This document shows positions 19,342 through 27,751 of a stretch of DNA of 64,000 nucleotides, one piece after another; the stretch's first letter is position 1, and the number at the start of each line of letters is the position of its first letter. The notes beneath the pieces are model-generated. The model saw nothing but the letters and a program-made list of their open reading frames with translations, did no database searches and had not been told where the DNA came from. The position numbers and the translations under genes were made by a program. Origin of the DNA: Bathynomus jamesi (Eukaryota > Arthropoda > Malacostraca > Isopoda > Cirolanidae); the NCBI GenBank assembly GCA_023014485.1, contig JAJOZX010005537.1, positions 124,001 through 188,000 of the forward strand. The letters are read 5' to 3'.

Positions 19342-19932
19342 ATGGCTACCTTTAATATTGCTTGTACAACGTTTATGAAATGGTATTCAGCAAAGTGTCA
19401 GGATGTGGTGGATACCGAAAAACTTCCTATTCCTCCCTCCTATGCCTCTTTTAAAAACACATTGGATTGTGCGAAGTTCCAAGATGTACAAATACTCTAC
19501 GGATGTTCTGGTGAGACCGTTGAAGGCTTTCGTTGCACAGACGATGTGCTGAAGTATACTGCAGAGCTAAACTTTATAAAGTCTCACATACACCGTGAAG
19601 TAAAAGAAACAACGCGTGCAGAAGAGAAGCAGCAGGTATGGATAATGAGTCTTGCGGATGGGTGGTGTGACAAGCGGTATTACGTCATGCTACACCATGT
19701 CGATTACTCATACCCTACGACTGAAAATGTGAATCTCGTGATCATGGACAATCTTAAGTATTTTTATCACTATATTAACGTATATCATGATGAGGTTCGT
19801 AGTGAGGTTGTGGCTAGTGCCCTGCGTGAGTTTTTAACAGACTTTAGAGACGAGTATCGTTTGATGGGCAGAAAGGAAAAATATGAGCATATGTTCCTCT
19901 CAAATAGTGCGCCGGAGTGTGAAGATGTTTAG
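19342..19932 (+). CDS. Polinton 1 accessory ORF, unknown
   Basis: An intact 196-codon ORF on the polymerase side of Polinton 1. I chose Met 19342 (MATFNIACTTFMKWYSAK) because it follows a duplicated 17-nt leader (GATCAGACGTGTATTCA twice). An upstream in-frame Met at 19315 falls inside that leader. The protein is soluble, mixed alpha/beta in composition, with EELNF/IKSHIHREVKETTRAEEKQQ-type charged helices in the middle and LREFLTDFRDEYRLMGRKEK near the C terminus. I recognise no family. Position suggests an element-encoded early or accessory function. Copy 2 is truncated before this region, so no second copy is available for comparison. Confidence 0.5.
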   Translation: MATFNIACTTFMKWYSAKCQDVVDTEKLPIPPSYASFKNTLDCAKFQDVQILYGCSGETVEGFRCTDDVLKYTAELNFIKSHIHREVKETTRAEEKQQVWIMSLADGWCDKRYYVMLHHVDYSYPTTENVNLVIMDNLKYFYHYINVYHDEVRSEVVASALREFLTDFRDEYRLMGRKEKYEHMFLSNSAPECEDV

Positions 19933-20189
19933 TAAAACATAAAATGTTCCTAGTTCTTATCCTGAGGTAAAATGTCTGGTGCGTAGGCTGGTAGTGATGA
20001 AATTAATTCTTGTACCGGAAAAACAAATATGTACAACAATTCGGTACGACTCGCGGATCATACGAACAAGCCCATTCACGTATCATCGAGTCAGCCGCCC
20101 GTCGAACCGTTCCTGCCTACCTGCGTGCCTCACACGGCTCATAGTTATCTCAGAGCTTGAACCGAGTGGACGTGCGCTCCTCGAATACG

Positions 20190-20841
20190 ATGGAACTTCC
20201 TTTGAGCAGCATTCTCAACGCCTCGTACGATGTGTCCGTGACGAAATCGTTGCGCGTGTTCAGGCGTAATTCCGGTACCATTAGCTATGTACTGGAAACG
20301 GAATGTAGACAAACAAACAAACGGGTTTATTTAAGTGTCGAGGAGATGAATAGAATCTTCGTGATAGTTGAGAAGTGGAGTGAAGATCGTTATAAAATAC
20401 CTGCTAACGTATGTACAAGAAGAGAGCAGATTAGTGATGCACCCTCATACGCCGTTGTATGTACGTTGTGTATAAATAACGATCGGCCGTGCATTGATAT
20501 ACGGCTGATGTGGAAGAATGCTTCTGATAATAACGCTCTTGTTCCTACGCGAAACCGTTTCACCCTCGACAGAATGTTTGAAATCGTCCGATTCCGTAAG
20601 CTGAAACCTATATTAGACGCGCGTGTTACGGATATGCTTTATTTTGATACAGTACTTGAATACGCATACACCGCTCTGCATACACCGCTCTTTGAAATAC
20701 CATGAACTTTGGTACAAAGCAATTGATCGGTACAAGGCTGAGCTCACCTACACCGTTCACCCTGAAGAACTATTTCTTTATATAACGCGCAGTTGTCGTA
20801 ACGATTTAGAAGATTATTTCAATTGCCGTTATGTTGAGTGA
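20190..20841 (+). pseudogene. Polinton 1 accessory ORF, unknown, one frame change
   Basis: The frame starts at Met 20190 (MELPLSSILNASYDVSV; an upstream Met at 20157 is possible). It runs to about 20700 with words such as VYLSVEEMNRIFVIVEKWSED and RFTLDRMFEIVRFRKLKP. Plausible coding continues in another frame (about 20690-20841, ELWYKAIDRYKAELTYTV, then LEDYFNCRYVE). It ends in a stop that overlaps the ATG of the next ORF (ATGTTGAGTGA). A 14-bp direct duplication (GCATACACCGCTCT twice, about 20665-20692) sits at the frame change, although removing it does not by itself reconcile the frames. No family recognised. Confidence 0.45.
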
Positions 20842-21220
20842 GTTCACGATTGAAAAGCTCGAGTCGGTAGAAATAAACCCTCGATTGGAAAAGCGTGTTT
20901 ATAAACTTGTGTTTAATAATGTAGCTAACGATGAACTCTTTGTGCGTGCTTTTGATTGTATTCTAGACGTATTTAAAGATGACTTACCAACCGGTTGTAA
21001 AGTGGGAACAAAAATAGTACTGAACGATATGAAAGCCCTTCATATCGAATACAGGTTTCCCTATACTTTAAGCGGTGAAATATTATTAAACCGCATATAC
21101 TGCGTAATGCAGAGCAATAATGATGTAATTGTAAACTCGATTAAGACCGAGTTTAGTATTTTGAAAAAAAGTGAAATGTATTTATATATTTTGCTTGATA
21201 TTTCTCCTGTACTGTTATGA
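20831..21220 (+). CDS. Polinton 1 accessory ORF, unknown
   Basis: A 129-codon ORF beginning MLSEFTIEKLESVEINPR, overlapping the stop of the preceding ORF by 11 nt as in a packed transcription unit. It has a predicted mixed alpha/beta composition (LVFNNVANDELFVRAFDCIL, then GEILLNRIYCVMQSNNDVIV), no transmembrane segment and no motif I know. The end (MYLYILLDISPVLL) runs into a sequence that is itself tandemly repeated downstream, so the original stop may have been different. It is the last ORF before the right-hand repeats. Confidence 0.45.
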   Translation: MLSEFTIEKLESVEINPRLEKRVYKLVFNNVANDELFVRAFDCILDVFKDDLPTGCKVGTKIVLNDMKALHIEYRFPYTLSGEILLNRIYCVMQSNNDVIVNSIKTEFSILKKSEMYLYILLDISPVLL

Positions 21221-21480
21221 TTATATGCATATTTCTATTATTATTGAAATGTATTTATATATTTTGCGTGATATTTCTCCTGTACTGTTATGATTATATA
21301 CATATTTTCTATTATTATTGAAATGTATATTTATTTCTATTTGAAATGTATATTTTATTTATATATATATCTCCATAATTGTGTGTATATATTTCCTGTA
21401 CTGTTATGATTATATGCATATTCCTCAATTATTATTGAAATGTATATTTATTTTCTATATATTTATAATAAACAGAATGA
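21170..21480. repeat. ~75-100-bp tandem repeats after the last Polinton ORF
   Basis: GAAATGTATTTATATATTTTG, ATTTCTCCTGTACTGTTATG and ATTATATGCATATT recur in three to four diverging units. The first unit includes the end of the preceding ORF. The array stands where a right terminal repeat of Polinton 1 would be expected, but no match to the left end was seen. Confidence 0.75.
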
Positions 21481-21539
21481 TGCAATGTTGTTTTACTTAA
21501 TTATATCATGTTACGCCTTCTAAACCTACTACCGGTATT

Positions 21540-21890
21540 CTAAACAACTTTTAAGAAATATAATAATGTATACAATGGTATCGCTAAAAAGTGGTATCTG
21601 GCAACTCAAGCCATTTACGCTTCTAAGCCAACTGGCTGATTAGGAGTCTATAATAATGTATACAATGGTATTGCTAAAAAGTGGTATCTGGCAACTCAAG
21701 CCATTTACGCCTTCTAAGCCAACTGGCTGATTAGGAGTCTATAATAATGTATACAATGGTATTGCTAAAAAGTGGCATCTGGCAACTCAGTCTTCGATTA
21801 GAATTAAATATATAGCGAATACATGGCGGTATCTGGCAACTCAAGCCATTTACGCCTTCTAAGCCAACTGGCTGATTAGGAGCCTATAAA
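21540..21890. repeat. ~107-bp tandem repeats (GGTATCTGGCAACTCAAG unit)
   Basis: AATAATGTATACAATGGTAT, GCTAAAAAGTGG, TCTGGCAACTCAAGCCATTT and AACTGGCTGATTAGGAG recur three times with small changes. A fourth partial unit leads into the 5S-SINE body. A related GTTGCCAGATAGCGCCATG repeat is at 4550-4605. Confidence 0.8.
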
Positions 21891-22330
21891 ACAACGCCTA
21901 CTCGGCTGAAGTCTTAATATGCACTTGGCTCCTGCCAGGTGAACACCTCTCCTCCTTTCTCTCCTTTCTGGCCCTTTGGGGGGAATAGCTTGGGGGAGAA
22001 CTCCGCCCCCAAGTTGCATGCCCCTTGCAACCCCGGTTGGCAACAAAGGGCCCTTTGGGGTATTTTTTTTCTTTTTTTTCTTGTTTTTATTTTTTTTTGC
22101 AACACCCCCCACCCCCTTTACAACAACCCCACCCCCCTTTGCAACATTCCTGCACTCTAACCTTTTTCGGCTATACTACTAAGGTCGCATGACTAAGGGG
22201 ACCTACAGCTTCATTCATGCTCCAAACCAAGGGTCACTACATAATTTGGACACGGAGGACAGTCTCCCATCTAACTACTCTTCAGACCCAATGTCACTTC
22301 GCTGATCGACAGAAAGCAGTTACAATACTT
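21880..22330 (-). repeat. 5S-rRNA-headed SINE-like element (minus strand)
   Basis: Read on the minus strand, 22325-22245 resembles the internal promoter half of 5S rRNA (GATCAGCGAAGT, GACATTGGGTCTGAAG, TAGTTAGATGGGAGAC). A shared body follows (AATTATGTAGTGACCC, AAGCTGTAGGTCCCC, TAGTATAGCCG, then the G-rich and GGCCCTTTG blocks) down to about 21880. The same head and first body part occur at 33822-34000 on the plus strand. The same later body occurs at 3945-4275. This head-body arrangement is that of a 5S-derived SINE (SINE3 type). Confidence 0.65.
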
Positions 22331-22734
22331 GCCACGATGTACCCGATCCAAGTCATAAGCTATATTTTATACTGTAATAATAAAATTTTGTAAAATGTCA
22401 ATCTCAAGTCAGGTAATTAACAAAAACTATTAACAGATCTGCCAAAGTAGCCTACATAATTAAAGTTAAAAATATACACTACTTAAACTTTTTCATTCAT
22501 GAAAGCATCCAACTTTCTTAAAATTAACTAAGGAGCTACTATTTACCAAATACGACAAATCATTAAAAAAATCTACTCTCTGACTAAAAAAGTATTTTGA
22601 TAGATCGGGTCTACAAATCTGTTTTCTAGTTTTCTCATGATGCCTTCAGCTTTTCCATCAGACTCCATTGAGAAAAAGTTACATCTGAATTGTCCAAACC
22701 TAAAAACATCTTGAATATTTACAGTATATCTAGA

Positions 22735-22995
22735 GCTCGGATGTTTAGGCACTAAAAACCTTTAAAAAAGGCAGGCAAATAGGCAAAATACACATTCAAA
22801 ATAGGAGGTAAAACCCCACGAAAAGCATTTATAAATTTGCTTTCAAGAAACATTTAATCTAGAATAATACCTTTAATCCTTTATATACACATAATACATT
22901 ACACAAAGCTCTTAGTGAACAAAACAGTAGGTAATGCAAATATTAGTTACACACAATAACAATGATTTCATTTCCAAAAATAAAATTTAATATAC
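22735..22995 (-). repeat. Repeat R, copy 1
   Basis: On the minus strand this matches 41560-41805 (shared words TTACCTACTGTTTTGTTCA, TAGATTAAATGTTTCTTGAA, GCAAATTTATAAATGC, TGCCTAAACATC). A third, partial copy is at 26835-27000. The sequence 22331-22734 shows only AT-rich DNA with a fragmentary LINE-like character and no gene. Confidence 0.7.
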
Positions 22996-22999
22996 AAAA

Positions 23000-23370
23000 C
23001 ATCTTTATTGCGGATCATTCACAATCCACAGCCACTAAACCTAACATACAAGTACAATCTTACGTATTATACACTGAACGTAATGCAAAAATAAGGCCAA
23101 CATAGCCGCTTAACCTAACATACAAGTACAGTACAAAAATAAGGCCAGCATTTTGATTCCCTACATAGCATGCGAAAAATATTATTATAAGCAACAGAGA
23201 GTTTATTCATAGCAGTTTTTGTATAGTTCCACCACAGATGGGATGTATACAATGCAGTACAGTAAGTTCTAAAAAGATAAGTTTTAACTGATTCTGAACA
23301 CATACCAAATTTCCTTACTAGCATGTTATCCTGTAAATACAGCTTTTTACGTTGCCTCTCAATGACCTAA
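23000..23370 (-). pseudogene. LINE RT C-terminal fragment (same LINE as 26195-26815)
   Basis: The minus-strand translation RTYCTALYTSHLWWNYTK followed by NIFRMLC matches the C-terminal region of the LINE at 37217-41530 (word RTFCSNIYGQQLWVNYKK). The upstream RT part is on the other side of the Tigger insertion (26195-26815). The two parts were one LINE fragment before Tigger inserted. Confidence 0.65.
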
Positions 23371-23613
23371 GTAGTAAATCCTCGATATAACGGAGGAGCG
23401 ATTTAGCGGAAGGCTTTTTCTCCGTTATTGAGTGATCAATTTAGCGAATCAGAATAGTGCTCCGTAAAAAGGAGGGACGGACGCGCACGTGTTTTCGTGT
23501 GTTCGTGTTTTGTTTACATGTGGCCAGTCTGTACCCTGTCGCCTCGCCGCTGTGTTGCATTGCTGCTCACTGTGTTTGTGCCTGTGTTTGTGCTTAACTG
23601 TGCTTTTATTATC

Positions 23614-25952
23614 ATGCCGAAAGTATTTCAGAGAACAAGTGGTGGTGAGAAGGTGAAAAGAGTGCGTTTAACTATTGCACAGAAGTTAGAGATAACTGAA
23701 AAACTTGAGAAAGGAGCGTCAGTGGCTGCTGTGATGGCAGGGTATAACATCAGAAAAACACAAGTTTACCTACTGAAAGGTGATAAGCAGCACCTTAAGA
23801 GCTATAGGCTGCAGCATGAGACGAATGCTTGTGCTAGTGACAAAAATAAGGCTCTCGAAAAAAAGTCATTAAAGAAGCCATCACATCAAGACCTGGACGA
23901 CGCAGTGTACAACGAAACCCGGAAATTTGTACGCCAACATTTGTATGACGGAAATTTATACGCCAGCATTTGTACGCCAGAACATTTATACGACTGGAAA
24001 TTTATACGCCAAGCATTTGTACAACGGTAATTTATACGTTATACGCAAGAAATTCATGATCAGTTAATAAAATTGAATTTGAAACTAGGTAAGTTAAAAT
24101 ACAAATTATCACAAATTATGAAATTACATATTACACTAATTAAATACATTATTGAAACTAGATTTCAGCTTATCAATTTTAGAGAAAATGTAACTAGCGA
24201 TATACAGAACGAATGTCATTTAAAAAATCGGAGAACAAATCTTGCGAGTTTTTTCTCATTAATCTCCAGACCTAACCTAACCTAACCTAACCTAACGAAT
24301 GTCATTTAAAAAGTCGGAGAACAAATCTTGCGAGTTTTTTCTCATTAATCTCCAGACCTAACCTAACCTAACCTAACCTAACCTAACCACCTGTACCTAT
24401 TCAATAACCATTTACCTACCTGTTAATCCTTTAATGCGCTGTGATACATGATAAAATTTAAAATTCTTCAAATTGAAATTATTTTCAAAATATTTAAATA
24501 ATGTTTACTTTTATTTATTTATTTATTTTTTTGCACCTGTGCTTATGTTTGTATAAAAAAATTAAGTCACGGTTATTATCATGGGTAGATCGCATACTTA
24601 AGTCAAAAAAGTCCGGTAGAGCGCATACTTAAATTACCGTCGTACAAATGTCAGTCGTATAAATTTCCAGTCGTATAAATGTTCTGGCGTACAAATGCTG
24701 GCGTATAAATTTCCGTCGTACAAATGTTAACGTACAAATTTCCGCACACGGTGTACAACTGGTCCAAACAGCAAAGGGCTCAAGGGCTGCCGGTCTGAAG
24801 TCCAGGGATCCAGTCAGCTGGATTAAGGTTTTCAGAAAAATTAAATATTGAAAATTTTCATGCTAGTACTAGCTGAGTGACTACGTTCTGTGCCCGACAC
24901 AATATCACGGACCACAAGATTGTCGGCGAAAGATGCAGTGCTGATACCGCCAGTGTTGCTCCCTTCGTAGAAGAGATGAAGGTGCTGAGGATAGAAACGA
25001 ATCTGCAGGACTTCCAAATCTACAATACTGTAGTGATAAGACGGGCCTCTTTTGGAAGGCATTGCCAAGCAACACGCGGGCAGCGAGAGCAGAGGCAAGT
25101 GTCCCCGGGCACAAAATGAGCAAGAGTCGTGTGTCTGTCCTGCTGTGTGCCAATGCCGATGGTACCCACAGCCTGAAGCCGATGGTTGTTGGAACTGCGA
25201 AGAGGCCAACGACATTACGCCCCTTCATGAACAGTCTCCCTGTGTCCTATGAGGGTAACAAGAAAGCTTGGTTCACGAGGGAGATTACCAAGCACTGGTT
25301 CGACAACTGCTTTGTCCCAGCTGTCCAGTCTTTCCAGGTGAAGGAAAAGGGAGTGAATTATAGAAAAGTTAAGGCCCTGTTGCTCTTGGACAATGCTCCT
25401 GCGCATCCTTCTGTTGATGTGTTGTGTTCCACTGAAGGGAAGATAAGGGTCAAGTATTTGCCGCCGAACACCACTTCACTAATCCAACTTATGGACCAGG
25501 GGATAATCAACGCTTTCTGCAGAAGTTTCTTTGGCCTCAAGTCCCTTAGAAACAAGCTTGGAAGAAGAAGAGACATCTACAACTCCATCGATGAAGCTGC
25601 TGAGGTGCGAAATAATCTTGATGCGCTCCTCAACTTCCTGATCACCACCAAGCATGAAGACCTGCAGCCCTTCTATGACCATCTGAGGGAGACGAGAACC
25701 AGGGTCGTCAAGAAACAACAAGCCATGTGTGCCCCGATCCAGACTAAGATTGATGATTTCTTCAAGCCTCCTGCCCCTCAAAGACGAAGATCTGACAGCC
25801 ATTCTTCTCTTGATGTTCCACTACCCTCAACATCAGGATTGTCATCAACTCCTTCATCTTCACCAGTTCCAACCCTCAGCTTTTCTCGCAGTGCTTCCAC
25901 TACCCCAGAGGTACCTGCCGTGCTTCTGGAAGGTGATGTTGAGACAGAGTAA
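23614..25952 (+). pseudogene. Tigger (pogo-type) transposase, interrupted
   Basis: A cut-and-paste transposase of the DDE_1/CENP-B family. The N terminus (Met 23614, MPKVFQRTSGGEKVKR) leads into a CENP-B helix-turn-helix (TIAQKLEITEKLEKGASV, with a YLLK word). The coding sequence is cut by the foldback element after VYN (23913) and resumes at 24751 with VYNWSKQQRAQG. There is a frameshift near the first catalytic Asp (about 25025-25040). The C-terminal catalytic half (25062-25952) has the second Asp in LLLLDNAPAHP and the third in LIQLMDQGIINAF. The last ~60 residues are Ser/Pro-rich. It is inactive because of the insertion and frameshift. Confidence 0.85.
23914..24750. mobile_element. Foldback element C inside Tigger 1, 9-bp TSD
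   Basis: The left arm (23921-24030) is made of alternating AAATTTATACGCC/AGCATTTGTACGCC-type units. The right arm (24640-24743) is its reverse complement (for example GGCGTATAAATTTCCGTCG). The centre has two ~85-bp direct repeats (ATCTTGCGAGTTTTTTCTC, ATTAATCTCCAGA) each followed by (CCTAA)n, at about 24270-24300 and 24355-24388. GTGTACAAC stands at 23905-23913 and again at 24751-24759, a 9-bp target duplication that splits the Tigger reading frame. There is no coding capacity. Confidence 0.85.
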
Positions 25953-26194
25953 TTCATCCCCTCAAGCCTGGCACAGGTTTGGGGATCATACCTGTGTCAG
26001 GCCACCTACAACAAACAGCATAATCCCCAAATTTTAAGGTAAGCCATGTCTACTTTTTTTTGTCTAGGGAATTCTTCCTAAGCACTATGCATAATTTTTT
26101 TCAATGCCTGAAATTTTGTACAATTTAAGGGAATTTTCGATTTAAGGGAATGGGGTAGCTGGTATTAGTTTGTTAAATCGAGGATTTACTGTAT

Positions 26195-26815
26195 TTGCCC
26201 TTTGACAGGTATAGCCTGACCATTCACTTCAAAAGACCCACATGATACATGTTTCAGTAGATTACACCTAAAAATCAAAATACAACTCTTTGCCCCATTA
26301 TAGGTGATGTCATTTTCTATACCATATTGTTCACATATCTCAATAGTACTCTCAGCCCATGGGGAGAGGGTGAAAGAAGAACAAGGTCACCAGCATATAT
26401 TAAATGATTAATTTTTTCCAATGACACAACCAGTCCGTGCAGTTTTTAGTTCATTGGTAAGGTCATCCATGTATACACAGAAAAGATAGGGTGATAATAT
26501 ACCTCCTTGCCTAACACCATTAGTTACCTTAAAATCTGGTGATACAGTGCTTTTCCATCTTACAAACATGGTCTGCTCTGTATACCAGAATGCAAGTATC
26601 CTAAATATATACTTAGGTACCCCTCGACACAAGAGTTTCTTGAAAAGTTTATGATGGTTAACTCTATCGAATGCTTTTGATGCATCCAAAAAACAGGAAT
26701 ATACATTGCTACTTGGCATCTTGTACTTTAGGATGGCTTCCTTTAGCATATAAATACACATGTCAGTACCATGTTTCACTCTAAAGCCAAACTGATTGTC
26801 ATAAGTCTGCAAGTA
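26195..26815 (-). pseudogene. LINE RT fragment, upstream half
   Basis: A minus-strand ORF (26812-26408) carries NQFGFRVKHGTDMCIYMLKE, SCFLDASKAFDRVNHHKLF and VRQGGILSPYLFCVYMDDL, which are RT motifs of the same LINE family as 37217-41530. After a frame change, sequence to 26195 continues toward the YADD region and a VNGQAIPVKG word. It is separated from its C-terminal part at 23370-23000 by the Tigger insertion. Confidence 0.75.
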
Positions 26816-26834
26816 AGTACTTATCCTATTATAA

Positions 26835-27000
26835 GTAAATATAGAATAATACCATTATACACGTATAAATAATACATATCACAGCACCATTATAGTGAAC
26901 AAAACAGTAGGTATTGAAAATTTTGGTTACACAACAATGATAAGGATTTAAATTTCAAAAATGTTTAATGTAAAATAATACTATTATGCACACTCAGTTT
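26835..27000 (-). repeat. Repeat R, copy 2 (5' part)
   Basis: On the minus strand it reads ACAGAAACTGAGTGTGCATA and ATTAAACATTTTTGAAATTT, then the TACTGTTTTGTTCA word, matching 41525-41700. With copy 1 (22735-22995) it brackets the RT fragment in the same orientation. Confidence 0.65.
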
Positions 27001-27009
27001 CTGTTATTT

Positions 27010-27019
27010 ATATATATAT

Positions 27020-27069
<50 letters not shown>
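27010..27069. repeat. (AT)n microsatellite
   Basis: A nearly perfect AT run. A second lies at 27592-27642 on the other side of the mariner remnant, consistent with insertion into a single TA-rich run. Confidence 0.95.
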
Positions 27070-27072
<3 letters not shown>

Positions 27073-27591
27073 GGTGTCCCATAAATCCAGCATCATAGGA
27101 GAAATTCATATGTTTCTATTCTACAAACCATAATTCATATTTTTCTTATGCTCGGGATGCCAATTTCCCGTCCACCATTCTGTTCAGTGACGAGACTTTT
27201 TTTTATGGAAATGGTGAGGTAAATCGACAGAACACCCGCTACTGGTCTCAAAACAACCCTCACTGGTATACCTCTTCAAAGGAACACGGTGCATCTCGGG
27301 TGATGGTATGGTGTGGCATTTGAAAGGATCGCATCATAGGCCCCCTCTTTTTCGATGAACAAGTCACTGGAGGCACCTACCTACATATGCTCAAGGAAGA
27401 AGCGCATTATTAGAGCATGTAACACCATTACTCCTGACATCATTCACCGTGTGCTTGCTGACTGGGTATCACGTCTGAATTTGTGTATTGAAAACAATGG
27501 TGGACATATTGAGCACGTTCTGTAAATAAAAGCTTTTGTTTTGCCTTTTTTTATTATTTTTCCTATGATGCCGGACTTATGGGACACCCTG
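27070..27591 (+). mobile_element. Internally deleted mariner/Tc1-type element
   Basis: The ends are inverted CAGGGTGTCCCATAA...ATCATAGGA / TCCTATGATGCCGGACTTAT...GGGACACCCTG, flanked by TA. The inside carries transposase pieces on the plus strand: the first catalytic Asp region (FSDETFFYGNGEVNRQNTRYW, with a stop further on before KDRIIGPLFFDEQVTGGTYL) and the C terminus (SRLNLCIENNGGHIEHVL). Both are typical of mariner-superfamily transposases. The middle of the catalytic core is deleted, so it is non-autonomous. Confidence 0.8.
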
Positions 27592-27608
27592 TATATATAT
27601 ATATATAT

Positions 27609-27652
<44 letters not shown>

Positions 27653-27751
27653 CCTCCGATTCGTACCTAGAGTGGTACATATCTCGGCGAAACAAAGGGT
27701 GGGTCGTGTCGCTGGGATGGGAGTATTAGACTGAGGGGATGAGAAGTTCAG

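Larger units (their letters stand above)
7440..21220. mobile_element. Polinton/Maverick copy 1
   Basis: This is a large self-synthesising DNA transposon of the virus-like Polinton class. It carries a protein-primed family B DNA polymerase, retroviral-type integrase with chromodomain, A32-type ATPase, adenovirus-like cysteine protease, major capsid and penton proteins. Late genes are packed on the minus strand (14631 to 8887) with 1-16-nt overlaps or gaps. The polymerase and further ORFs run on the plus strand. The left terminal region matches the right terminal region of copy 2. A right terminal inverted repeat was not recognised, so the right limit is only the last ORF. Polymerase, capsid, ATPase, penton, integrase and small-protein genes each carry at least one frameshift. 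Confidence 0.9.
23372..26191 (+). mobile_element. Tigger/pogo DNA transposon 1
   Basis: The ends are inverted: AGTAAATCCTCGATATAAC on the left (from ~23373) and GTTAAATCGAGGATTTACT on the right (to ~26190), followed by TA. The left TA is degraded. It encodes a CENP-B-type transposase and is inserted into a minus-strand LINE fragment, since LINE RT sequence continues on both sides. It is itself interrupted by foldback element C at 23914-24750. Confidence 0.8.

Noticed and set aside
20665..20692. 14-bp duplication as the sole cause of the frame change in the second accessory ORF
   Set aside because: Removing one copy does not bring the upstream and downstream frames together, so another change must be present.
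22331..22734. Possible gene between the 5S-SINE and repeat R
   Set aside because: AT-rich, no sustained reading frame, and only weak LINE-like words.
24266..24390. Chromosome end or internal telomere from (CCTAA)n
   Set aside because: Runs are short, lie inside a transposable element and are repeated in other foldbacks.
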